From Pseudocolwellia sp049933045 (GTDB taxonomy: Bacteria > Pseudomonadota > Gammaproteobacteria > Enterobacterales > Alteromonadaceae), in NCBI RefSeq assembly GCF_049933045.1, contig NZ_CP187926.1:3286001-3350000 (forward strand): 64,000 nucleotides of DNA, in the 5' to 3' direction. Below the pieces are notes generated by a model. The model searched no databases. It was given only the letters and a program-made list of their open reading frames with translations, and had not been told where the DNA came from. Made by a program: the position numbers and the translations under genes. Positions 16,687-24,337 of the stretch are shown one piece after another (position 1 is the stretch's first letter; each line of letters starts with the position of its first letter).

Positions 16687-18855
16687 TTAGGCTGTTTTAA
16701 CATCAGTAGTGAAATAAGATTGACCAGATTTGGCCATTTCGCGTAATCCATCTGTCACTTGGTACATTTCACCAAGGTGAGCGAATTTATCTGCTGTAGC
16801 TATAAACTCATTTAAGCCTACAGTTTCTAAATAACGAATTGGTCCTCCTCTAAATGGAGGAAAACCTAAACCGTAAATTAAGCCCATATCAGCTTCAGCG
16901 GCGGTGTCTACAACCCCTTCTTCTAAACAGCGTACAACTTCATTCACCATAGGGATCATCAGGCGTGCAATAATATCTTCTTTAGAGAACTCTTGAGTAT
17001 CGGCACAAAGTGGTGCTAATAATTCGTAAGCATCTTGTGATGCAACTTTAGTTGGACGACCACGTTTATCTTTACCGTGATCATAAAAGCCTTTTGCATT
17101 CTTCTGACCAAAACGCTCATTTTTATATAATAAACTAATTGGATCATTCTCAATCTTAGGCATGCGAGTTGGAAAACCGTCTGCCATAACACTTGTACAA
17201 TGATCAGCAGTATCAATACCCACTACATCAATAAGATAAGCAGGACCCATCGGCCAACCAAAATCTTTTTCCATGATCTTATCAATCTTAACAAAGTCAG
17301 CACCTTCAAGTACTAATTGACCTAAGCCAGCAAGATATGGGAATAGAACACGGTTTACATAAAAACCAGCACAGTCGTTAACCACAATAGGTGATTTACC
17401 CATTTTAGCAGCGTAAGCAACAACAGTAGCAACAGTTTCATCTGAAGTGTCTTTACCACGAATAACTTCTACTAGTGGCATTTTGTTCACTGGATTAAAG
17501 AAATGCATACCACAGAATTTTTCTGGACGTTTCACACTTTTTGCTAATAAATCGATAGATATGGTTGAAGTGTTTGACGTAATAATTGTGTCTTCACTTA
17601 CCACTCCTTCTACTTCAGCTAGAACCAAACCTTTAATCTTAGGGTTTTCAATAACAGCTTCTACAACAATATCAACACCTTTAACGCTATCGTAAGATAA
17701 CGATGGAGTAATGTTATTTAACGTAGCTGCCATTTTCTTAACATTTAAACGACCACGTTCTACTTGCTTAGTTAAAATACCTGAAGCGGTACTTAATCCT
17801 AAATCAAGAGCAGCATCGTTAATGTCTTTCATTATAATTGGCGTGCCTTTGTATGCTGATTGATAAGCGATACCACCGCCCATAATACCCGCACCTAAAA
17901 CAGCCGCTTTATTAATTTTTTTAGTCGCTAACTTACCGGCTTTTTTAGCTTTACCTTTAACAACTTGGTCTGCCATAAATAAACCAATTTGCGCTGTAGC
18001 AGAATCAGTTTGAGATAATTTAACAAAACCTTGGTTTTCTAAAGCCATTGCACCTGCACGATCTAACGTCGAAGCCGCTTCAATAGTGTTTACCATTACC
18101 ATAGGCGCTGGATAATGTTTTCCAGCTTTAGCTGCGATCATGCCTTTACATGTACTGAAGGTCATAATGCTTTCAGTAGCACTTAATTTAAGAGGCTCTA
18201 ATTTTGGTTGACGCTGAGCTTTCCAATCTAGTTTTCCAGCAATTGCATCTTTAAGCATTTTAACAGCAGATACCATTAAGTCTTCTGGTGCTACTAATGC
18301 ATCTAATAAGCCAGCAGCTAAGGCAGGTTCACCACGATAAGCAGTACCTGTAGAAATCCACTCAACTGCATTGTCTGCACCAATAACTCTTGGTAAACGA
18401 ACTGTTCCACCAAAACCAGGCATAATGCCTAATTTAACTTCTGGTAAACCTATGCTTACATTGGTGTCAGCTATACGATAATCACACGCTAGAGTAAGCT
18501 CACAACCGCCACCTAAAGCAATACCATTAACAACCGCCATGGTAGGAATTTTTAAATCTTCAAAAGAATCAAATACATCTGTTGTTTCTTTGATCCAGCT
18601 AAGTAATTCATCAACAGGTTTATCAAACATACCTAAAAATTCAGTAATGTCTGCTCCTACTATATAAGTAGGTTTTCCTGAAGTAACTAATACGCCTTTC
18701 GCTTCTGCGGAATTACTAATAATGTCGATAGCCGCTTTAAATTCAATAAAGGTTTGTTCATCAAACTTATTTACTGAACCCTGCGCATCAAACTTGAGTT
18801 CCACAATGCCATCTTCTAGCATTTGTACAGAAAGGCTCTTGCCTTGATAGATCAT
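16687..18855 (-). CDS. fadB: Fatty oxidation complex alpha subunit (enoyl-CoA hydratase / 3-hydroxyacyl-CoA dehydrogenase)
   Basis: A multifunctional beta-oxidation enzyme that partners FadA. The N-terminal crotonase domain (about 1-190, with NGIALGGGCELTLACD) is followed by the NAD-binding dehydrogenase domain (GAGIMGGGIAYQSA near residue 320; HFFNPVNKMPLVEV further on) and duplicated C-terminal dehydrogenase domains. The 722-residue length is typical. GAGGAG precedes the ATG at 18855. Its upstream region is shared with the divergent TIGR03899 gene. Confidence 0.97.
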   Translation of the reverse strand: MIYQGKSLSVQMLEDGIVELKFDAQGSVNKFDEQTFIEFKAAIDIISNSAEAKGVLVTSGKPTYIVGADITEFLGMFDKPVDELLSWIKETTDVFDSFEDLKIPTMAVVNGIALGGGCELTLACDYRIADTNVSIGLPEVKLGIMPGFGGTVRLPRVIGADNAVEWISTGTAYRGEPALAAGLLDALVAPEDLMVSAVKMLKDAIAGKLDWKAQRQPKLEPLKLSATESIMTFSTCKGMIAAKAGKHYPAPMVMVNTIEAASTLDRAGAMALENQGFVKLSQTDSATAQIGLFMADQVVKGKAKKAGKLATKKINKAAVLGAGIMGGGIAYQSAYKGTPIIMKDINDAALDLGLSTASGILTKQVERGRLNVKKMAATLNNITPSLSYDSVKGVDIVVEAVIENPKIKGLVLAEVEGVVSEDTIITSNTSTISIDLLAKSVKRPEKFCGMHFFNPVNKMPLVEVIRGKDTSDETVATVVAYAAKMGKSPIVVNDCAGFYVNRVLFPYLAGLGQLVLEGADFVKIDKIMEKDFGWPMGPAYLIDVVGIDTADHCTSVMADGFPTRMPKIENDPISLLYKNERFGQKNAKGFYDHGKDKRGRPTKVASQDAYELLAPLCADTQEFSKEDIIARLMIPMVNEVVRCLEEGVVDTAAEADMGLIYGLGFPPFRGGPIRYLETVGLNEFIATADKFAHLGEMYQVTDGLREMAKSGQSYFTTDVKTA

Positions 18856-19282
18856 GCCTGCTCTCCTCGAAAACTTTCGCTGTATTTAGTCTGTCTGAAT
18901 AATAGACCACAATCATCAAATTAGCATTGCCGCCTAAATGATGAGTTAAATTAGAATATATGAGCTATAAAATATGTCTTAAGTTCACTATTTTTTATAG
19001 AAACTCGACAAATAAAATTCAATAATTCTATTTTAGTTGCCATTGAGTTTGCCTTGAAAAAATGAGGAAATCAATAAATTTAAACAAGAGATTAAAACAA
19101 CCGTTTAAATCTCTTGTTTAAATTTGTTATTTCGCTTTAAGTTTACCTGTTTTTAAAAACTAAAAGCCCTGTCAACTACCATAAAAGGCGAATACATCTT
19201 ATTATATAAATGGTCTGATACTATTAATCTTAGTATTAAGAGCAATTAGGTTTATTATGATAATAAAAATTAAGGATGAATC
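18856..19282. other. Divergent intergenic region upstream of fadB
   Basis: 427 bp, AT-rich, holding the fadB promoter on the minus strand and probably the promoter of the TIGR03899 gene. The only strong structure is the 18-bp inverted repeat at 19076-19125. No clear FadR-type operator (TGGTC-N3-GACCA) was found. Confidence 0.5.
19076..19125. repeat. 18-bp perfect inverted repeat
   Basis: AAATTTAAACAAGAGATT (19076-19093) and its exact reverse complement (19108-19125) flank a 14-nt centre that can itself pair 4 bp (AAAC/GTTT). It lies between divergent genes, so it is not needed as a terminator for either; it may be a small palindromic repeat element or a regulatory structure. Confidence 0.8.
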
Positions 19283-20191
19283 GTGGACAAAGATAAAGCT
19301 GAATTAGCGCCGAACACAGAAAGTAATTTAGTTACTTCGTCCTCGGCTAAACCTTCAAATATAACCACAGAAACTAAAACAGCTGAGTCGGCATCTAGCT
19401 TTACGTCTCAAAAACAACTCTTAGCTTTAGCGAGACAATATGTGCTCGACGGCGCCTTAATTCCTGAAGACAAACAAATGCCGCTTGAAGAAAGAGTGGT
19501 AAAAAGAGAGCGCTTATCGCGATTACGCCAGCAACAAAACTTAGAATCAATTATAAAAAGATCGTTAACCTACTGCCCTAATAGCACTAGCACCACAAAA
19601 GCAGATCCTGACTGGTTCAACCGTTTTACAAGCTTAGCTGAAGACATTAGTAATAATACGATGCAAGATTTATGGGCTAAGATTTTGGCGGGCGAAATTA
19701 CCCACCCTGGCTCTTTTTCACTAAAGTCACTCACCGTTTTTAAATCAATGAGTATTACCGATGCCAAGCTATTAGCTAAAGTATGTGGTATTGCCGTAAA
19801 AGACAGTAGTAAGAAAAATATTCGTATTATTTCGGGTGCTTATAATACGCCTGGCATATTCAGCTTTTTTAGCAAAACAACACAGCAAAGAGTTAATTTA
19901 AATCAATGTGGATTAAGTTATACAGAGATCTTAAGCCTTGCGGATAATCATCTTATTTTTATGCAGGAAGCAGAGTCAAACGAGTTACAAAAGGGAGAGA
20001 AGATGGTATTCAACTTTAATGGAAAAAACTTAACGCTAATGGCTAAAAGAAACCAATGTGGTTTAAGTTTTTACAAGTTCACTCCTGTTGGCAGTGAACT
20101 TGCTCTACTTATTTCAGATCACCCTAATAAAGATTTAATACCTTTATTAGAGTCATCATTACAGTCGCATTTTTCTGTAATCTCATCATAA
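19283..20191 (+). CDS. TIGR03899 family protein (DUF2806-like)
   Basis: A conserved hypothetical protein of about 300 residues found in marine gammaproteobacteria. The N-terminal 45 residues are Ser/Thr-rich and low complexity; the middle carries LAEDISNNTMQDLWAKILAG and LKSLTVFKSMSITDAKLL, the hallmark of the TIGR03899/DUF2806 group as I recall it. Soluble, no signal peptide; the start appears to be GTG at 19283 preceded by AAGGATGA. Function unknown. Confidence 0.75.
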   Translation: MDKDKAELAPNTESNLVTSSSAKPSNITTETKTAESASSFTSQKQLLALARQYVLDGALIPEDKQMPLEERVVKRERLSRLRQQQNLESIIKRSLTYCPNSTSTTKADPDWFNRFTSLAEDISNNTMQDLWAKILAGEITHPGSFSLKSLTVFKSMSITDAKLLAKVCGIAVKDSSKKNIRIISGAYNTPGIFSFFSKTTQQRVNLNQCGLSYTEILSLADNHLIFMQEAESNELQKGEKMVFNFNGKNLTLMAKRNQCGLSFYKFTPVGSELALLISDHPNKDLIPLLESSLQSHFSVISS

Positions 20192-20258
20192 AATAAACTC
20201 ACTAAATCAAGGTCAAGTGTAAGTATCATCGTCCCCCCTATTATTTTAAAGGTGTGTT

Positions 20259-20964
20259 ATGCAACTATGGATTAATCGAATAGTTATCCCAAATCAACCT
20301 CTACACATCAGACATAGAAGAAATAACCGTCAAGATATTTTTCTGTGTGAAGAAGATATGCTTCGAATAAAAGAAGATATTTTCTACGCACTGGAAAAGT
20401 CAGGCTGTCAACTTCACTCCTATGTAATAATGACCAATCATTTACATTTACTCATTCCCCCTGAAAATAAAGACCAACTTGCTATTTTTATGCAAACGAT
20501 GGCGAACAAGTATGTGCGTTATTTTAATTCAAAGTATGCACGAACAGGCACTATTTGGGAGGGCGTTATAAGTCATGTTTAGTTGATAGTATTTATTTAC
20601 GCTATATAAATATATAGAGATGAACCCTATTAAAGCGAAAATGGTTAAATCGCTTAATGATTATAAATGGTCTAGCTATGCACATAATGCTTTAGGGAAA
20701 AAAGATAAACTTGTCAGTGAACATGTTTTATATCAAGCATTAGGCAAAACGGTAGAAGCTAGATGCAAAGGTTATCAATCGTTATTTATTAAAGTAGAGC
20801 TAACTAAGCAAAACGATAATATTACGCAGGCAACATTACGTGGTGAAGTTTATGGTAGTGAAAATTTTCATCAGTATATTGAGAAATCTCTCACGCGCCC
20901 CACAAAGCTATCAGCACATGGTAGGGATAGAAAGAGTAAAATATACAAAAATCAAATTAGTTGA
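20259..20964 (+). pseudogene. Broken RAYT (REP-associated tyrosine transposase, Y1_Tnp)
   Basis: The first fragment (20259-20582) contains PNQPLHI, RNNRQDIF and the HUH motif in TNHLHLLIPP, the conserved core of IS200-like RAYT proteins. At about 20562 the frame shifts: the expected EGRYKSCLVDS appears one frame over, followed by stops and a small deletion/duplication around 20595-20625. The expected YIEMNPIKAKM and the C-terminal part resume in another frame (20620-20964). At least two lesions, so transposase activity is lost in this copy. Confidence 0.88.
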
Positions 20965-21568
20965 CCCTTGATTTTCATGCAAGAGATCTCGATATAAAGC
21001 CAGCAGAAATCGCAGACATGGGATGTAGGATCAGGAATGACTAAAGGAGCTGCTGCTCTAGTCAATGATAGTGCTCAAACAAAAGAAACACGGAAAGGAC
21101 TTTCTAAGGATGACAATGAAAATTAAGAACATAATAAGTAATCTCAATGTTGCATTCTCATTAATTATAATCTTTGTAATGGGATTTTTAATCGTTAAAA
21201 ATTTGCTTTCTAGCCATAATTTTGTCAAAGGTTATGTTGAAAAAATCGATTGCCATGAAGATGTAAAAATAAAGGGGACTTATTCTTACCATATATTAAC
21301 ATCCAATAATTAGAGCTTTAGAAATAGATTAGATATACCTTGTAATTCCATTTCTCAAATAGAAATCGGAGATCATATTGAAGTGGAGAGTGTAGGACAT
21401 ATTTTTGTTCAGGTGACTCACGCAGAAATTGAGATATTTAATAGGAATTTACTAAAGATGAGGAAAAGCGGGGTGAATATCATTTTTGTACTTCTGTTTA
21501 TTCTAGCGGCTGGCGACTTAATCTATCGTTTATACTTTATTAAAAAGAAGGAAAAAATCAAGGGGTCA
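20961..21568. repeat. Inverted AAAATCAAGGG(G)TCA arms flanking a decayed segment
   Basis: TGACCCTTGATTTT at 20962-20975, immediately after the RAYT stop, is matched in reverse orientation by AAAATCAAGGGGTCA at 21554-21568 (one extra G). The enclosed 0.6 kb holds an unrecognised coding fragment (open frame ending MTKGAAALVNDSAQ... at about 21041-21125) and the stop-interrupted membrane gene. GGGGTCAGAG-type motifs are, as I recall, frequent near RAYT genes in this order. Confidence 0.5.
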
Positions 21569-21580
21569 GAGAAAGATTAA
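21116..21580 (+). pseudogene. Two-TM membrane protein interrupted by an in-frame TAG
   Basis: An ATG at 21116 with AAGGA at good spacing opens a protein with an N-terminal helix (FSLIIIFVMGFLIVKNLL), a short extracytoplasmic region (GYVEKIDCHED... QIEIGDHIEVESVG) and a second helix (VNIIFVLLFILAAGDLIY). The two open segments (to 21313 and from 21314) are in the same frame and separated by one TAG at 21311-21313, with coding character continuing across it. The overall plan resembles small DUF3592-like proteins. One nonsense mutation is the simplest reading. The 3' end runs into the 19-bp tandem repeats. Confidence 0.6.
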
Positions 21581-21610
21581 GGGGTCAGAGAAAGATTAAG
21601 GGGTCAGAGA
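21560..21610 (+). repeat. 2.7 tandem copies of a 19-bp unit (AAGGGGTCAGAGAAAGATT)
   Basis: Units at 21560-21578 and 21579-21597 are identical; a third starts at 21598 and breaks off after AAGGGGTCAGAGA. The first copy supplies the last codons and stop of the interrupted membrane gene. The GGGGTCAGAG core recurs near RAYT-type transposases in related genomes (recollection). Confidence 0.85.
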
Positions 21611-21660
21611 ACTTGATATATAATTTAATCAAAAATGCGTTGTGAAATCCTTCTGACTAG

Positions 21661-22510
21661 GGGCTGTTGATCTTTCACATTGACAGCCAAATCATTGCGC
21701 ACGCCAGTGCTAGCATACTCTCGAACTGTAATTTCAATTTATCATACCTTGTAGCTATAGAACGGAAATGTTTTAGCCTTGCAAATGCATTTTCAACTAA
21801 GTGCCTATATTTATACAAGCACCAATCAATATCACCATTACCTGTTTTTGAATTTTGCTTTCTCGGTATTATAGGGATTGAGTTGCGCTCTCGAACTTTA
21901 TTTCTTATAGCTTCACTATCATAGCCTTTGTCTGCGATAACAAAATCACCTTGAGGTAATAATTCAATCAGCTCATTTGCCACTTTACTATCATGAACAT
22001 CACCACCTGTAATAATAAATTCGATAGGCAAACCATAACTATCAACAGCTAAGTGAATTTTACTCGTATTACCCCCTCGACTTAACGCTATCGCTTGCTC
22101 TTGTTTAGATGCAGCACCTGTACTGTGTTGGTGTGCTTTAATATAGCTACCATCAATGAACTCCCACTCTACATCACTATTAGCGGATAACGATTTGAAT
22201 AACCTCATCAATATTCCCTTTCTCGACCAAAGAAGGAACCTGCGATAAATGGTATTCCATAAACCAAAACACTCTGGTAAGTCACGCCATGGGCAGCCGA
22301 CACGCAAGCGATATAAAATTCCTTCCATCGTTTGTCTGTGTTCAAGCTTATTATAAACTCTATCTTCAAGCAAAATAGCTTTTAGCTTCGACCACAACTC
22401 ATCAGTGAGCATTAATCGGGGCATGGTGATCTCGTAAGGTTTGTTTTTGGCGAAGTAAATTATACGAGATTACCGCTTACGTATAAAATTAAAACAAAGA
22501 TCAACACCCC
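21661..22510 (-). mobile_element. IS5-family insertion sequence, 850 bp, apparently intact
   Basis: Terminal inverted repeats GGGCTGTTGATCTTT (left, 21661-21675) and GGGGTGTTGATCTTT (right end, reverse complement, 22496-22510) differ at one position. The element is flanked by identical CTAG at 21657-21660 and 22511-22514, the YTAR-type 4-bp target duplication of IS5 elements. One full-length transposase gene fills the element on the minus strand. Intact ends, target duplication and open frame suggest recent insertion. Confidence 0.92.
21675..22424 (-). CDS. IS5-family transposase (DDE)
   Basis: A 249-residue single-frame transposase. The N-terminal domain has GILYRLRVGCPWRDLPECFG, a hallmark of this IS5/IS4-type group; catalytic positions are the Asp in FIDGSYIKAHQ, the Asp in VIADKGYDSEAIR and the Glu in HLVENAFARLKHFR, so the DDE triad is intact. 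The stop lies within the left inverted repeat. It is read towards lower coordinates and no ribosomal frameshift is needed. Confidence 0.95.
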   Translation of the reverse strand: MPRLMLTDELWSKLKAILLEDRVYNKLEHRQTMEGILYRLRVGCPWRDLPECFGLWNTIYRRFLLWSRKGILMRLFKSLSANSDVEWEFIDGSYIKAHQHSTGAASKQEQAIALSRGGNTSKIHLAVDSYGLPIEFIITGGDVHDSKVANELIELLPQGDFVIADKGYDSEAIRNKVRERNSIPIIPRKQNSKTGNGDIDWCLYKYRHLVENAFARLKHFRSIATRYDKLKLQFESMLALACAMIWLSM

Positions 22511-22660
22511 CTAGAATTAATTTATTGTTTTTATTTTATATTTCATAGGATTTATCACAGCCAGCTAACTTGATTGGTATATTTAAATCTATAAAGCATA
22601 AAGAGAACATTAATAAAGTAGGTTCTTTCTTACTATTTCCTCTCCCCTTTTGCCTTCTTC

Positions 22661-22730
22661 ATACGTACTACAGACGTATATTTGCAACATCAGTCACTCT
22701 TAATGTATTATGTACGTATACAACACGTAT
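22661..22730 (+). promoter_or_regulatory. Repeated ACGTAT operator-like sites before the toxin-antitoxin pair
   Basis: ATACGT-N7-ACGTAT (22661-22679) and direct ACGTAT copies at 22714-22719 and 22725-22730 lie just upstream of the antitoxin ribosome site (GGAG at 22731). RHH antitoxins autoregulate by binding short repeated palindromes, so these are the likely operators. Confidence 0.55.
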
Positions 22731-22741
22731 GGAGAAGTACT

Positions 22742-23023
22742 ATGTTATCAGTAGCTCTTAAGAAAGATGCTCGATTAGATTTAAAAACAACGGCTCAAAA
22801 TAAAGAGTTGCTTGCACAAGCAGCTTTAATACGTGGTGTTGATATGACAACATTTATTATGATGCCTGCCTTAAAAGCAGCAAGAGAAGTGATTGAGCAC
22901 AATGAGAAGCTTAAGCTTGATAGAGAAGAGCAGCGTTCATTATTTGCTGCATTATCTAAATCGCCTACAGCAACTGATGATTTAAAAGAGTTATTATCGG
23001 CAGGTACCTTTAGTGAGCGATAA
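22742..23023 (+). CDS. DUF1778/TacA-type antitoxin (ribbon-helix-helix)
   Basis: A 93-residue antitoxin with an N-terminal RHH-like segment (ALKKDARLDLKTTAQNKELL, then IRGVDMTTFI) typical of DUF1778 proteins, and a C-terminal tail (EQRSLFAALSKSPTATDDL) that would mask the toxin. The ATG at 22742 has a GGAG ribosome site 7 nt before it; an in-frame upstream ATG at 22682 would read through the operator repeats and is rejected. It overlaps the toxin gene by 11 nt. Confidence 0.88.
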   Translation: MLSVALKKDARLDLKTTAQNKELLAQAALIRGVDMTTFIMMPALKAAREVIEHNEKLKLDREEQRSLFAALSKSPTATDDLKELLSAGTFSER

Positions 23024-23540
23024 TCGATTTATATTAGAAAAATATTTACCTACCACGAGTTATTTTCAACAGAAAAAATTTGATTGTGGTAATAAACTAA
23101 TTAATAAATTTGTACATTCCTCACTTAAAAAGCAGGTAAGTCGTCACTTTTCACAAGCTTATGTTTTGCTTGATGTAGAAGAAAATGAGCGATTTTCTGC
23201 TTTTTACACATTAACTTCCTTTAAATTACAAGGAAATGAGTTAGAGATTATATCTAAAGGTAGCTTACCAAGAGACATACCTTGTGTACGCCTTGTCATG
23301 TTAGGCGTTAATATTTCATTGCAGAATAAAGGCTTAGGCAGAAAACTAATGTCTGATGCTTTACATCGAGTACACAGGGCTTCTAAAGAGATAGGTATTT
23401 ATGGTTTGTATTTAGATGCAGATCCTAACGCAATAAAATTTTATTTATCTTTAGGGTTTACTCGATTAGATAGTGGAAGCTTAGATGATATTGGGAAAAT
23501 GTTTTTGAGTATTGATACTATTAATAGCTTGTTAGATTAG
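23013..23540 (+). CDS. GNAT-family toxin (TacT-type)
   Basis: A 175-residue acetyltransferase of the kind that acetylates the amino group on charged tRNA and blocks translation. It opens with a GTG overlapping the antitoxin end, has FDCGNKLINKFVHSSL typical of TacT-family starts, the acetyl-CoA loop VNISLQNKGLGRKLMSDAL and the YLDADPNAIKFYLSLGFTRL end. The pair lies between the IS5 element and the cys operon, a typical accessory position. The toxin tRNA target cannot be predicted. Confidence 0.88.
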   Translation: MSDNRFILEKYLPTTSYFQQKKFDCGNKLINKFVHSSLKKQVSRHFSQAYVLLDVEENERFSAFYTLTSFKLQGNELEIISKGSLPRDIPCVRLVMLGVNISLQNKGLGRKLMSDALHRVHRASKEIGIYGLYLDADPNAIKFYLSLGFTRLDSGSLDDIGKMFLSIDTINSLLD

Positions 23541-23551
23541 AACATGAATTA

Positions 23552-23580
23552 TAAAAGGCTACACAATTACTATGTAGCCT
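23552..23580 (-). terminator. Terminator after cysH
   Basis: Stem AGGCTACA / TGTAGCCT (8 bp, 9-nt loop) followed on the minus strand by TTTTAT. It lies just beyond the cysH stop and may also serve the convergent toxin gene. Confidence 0.75.
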
Positions 23581-23587
23581 GAACAAT

Positions 23588-24337
23588 CTATATACCATCA
23601 CCATCGGTATGCAAACCACATTCTCTTTGACCACCTGAGAAACGTGTATCACTTTCGTCCATACCTAAAGTCAGTGGTTTTGTACTATGTACATCACCTA
23701 CAGAAACATAACCTTGATCCCATAATGGATGATACGGTAAACCGTGCTTAGTTAAATATTGGTGAACGTCTTTATTAGTCCAATCAATAATCGGATGAAC
23801 CTTAAAACGACCACGTAACGTACTTACTACAGGTAAATTTTCACGATGCGCCGTTTGTTGACGACGCACACCTGTAAACCAAGTATTTGCACCTAATTCA
23901 CTCAAGCCGTGTTCTAATGGCTCAACTTTATTACGACGGTTATATGCTTTTAATTCAGCATCGCCTTTATCCCATTCTTCACCGTATTTAGCTTGTTGCC
24001 AAGCTGCACTTTCTTTAGCGCTGTATACATGAAGATTAAGATCTAAGCGTTCCGTTAACTGATCAATAAATTGATAAGTTTCAGGAAATAAATGTCCTGT
24101 ATCAGTGATCAATACAGGAATGTTTTTATCCACTTGCGTTAACAAGTGCAACATTACCGCTGACTGAATACCAAAGCTTGATGATAAAACAAACTGAGAT
24201 GGCAAGTTTTCCATTGTCCATTCAACACGCGCAACAGCCGATTCCTTCTCTAATAACTCATTCCATTGATTCATCAATGGCTCTGGCACAGATGCCGGAG
24301 AATGGTTATTAGTGACTGCTTGGCTTGTATTAGGCAT
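23588..24337 (-). CDS. cysH: Phosphoadenosine phosphosulfate reductase
   Basis: Reduces PAPS to sulfite with thioredoxin. The SSSFGIQSAVMLHL PP-loop-like segment, TGVRRQQTAHRENL, and the C-terminal ECGLH with the catalytic cysteine are present. The ATG at 24337 (MPNTSQAV) overlaps the cysI stop by 8 nt and gives a family-length 249-residue protein; an in-frame ATG at 24439 lies inside cysI and is rejected. There is a single ECGLH and no extra Cys pairs, so PAPS rather than APS type. Last gene of cysJIH. Confidence 0.95.
   Translation of the reverse strand: MPNTSQAVTNNHSPASVPEPLMNQWNELLEKESAVARVEWTMENLPSQFVLSSSFGIQSAVMLHLLTQVDKNIPVLITDTGHLFPETYQFIDQLTERLDLNLHVYSAKESAAWQQAKYGEEWDKGDAELKAYNRRNKVEPLEHGLSELGANTWFTGVRRQQTAHRENLPVVSTLRGRFKVHPIIDWTNKDVHQYLTKHGLPYHPLWDQGYVSVGDVHSTKPLTLGMDESDTRFSGGQRECGLHTDGDGI

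Noticed and set aside
18856..19282. FadR/PsrA-type operator before fadB
   Set aside because: Only partial TGGTC-like matches (for example near 19211) were found, without the complementary half.
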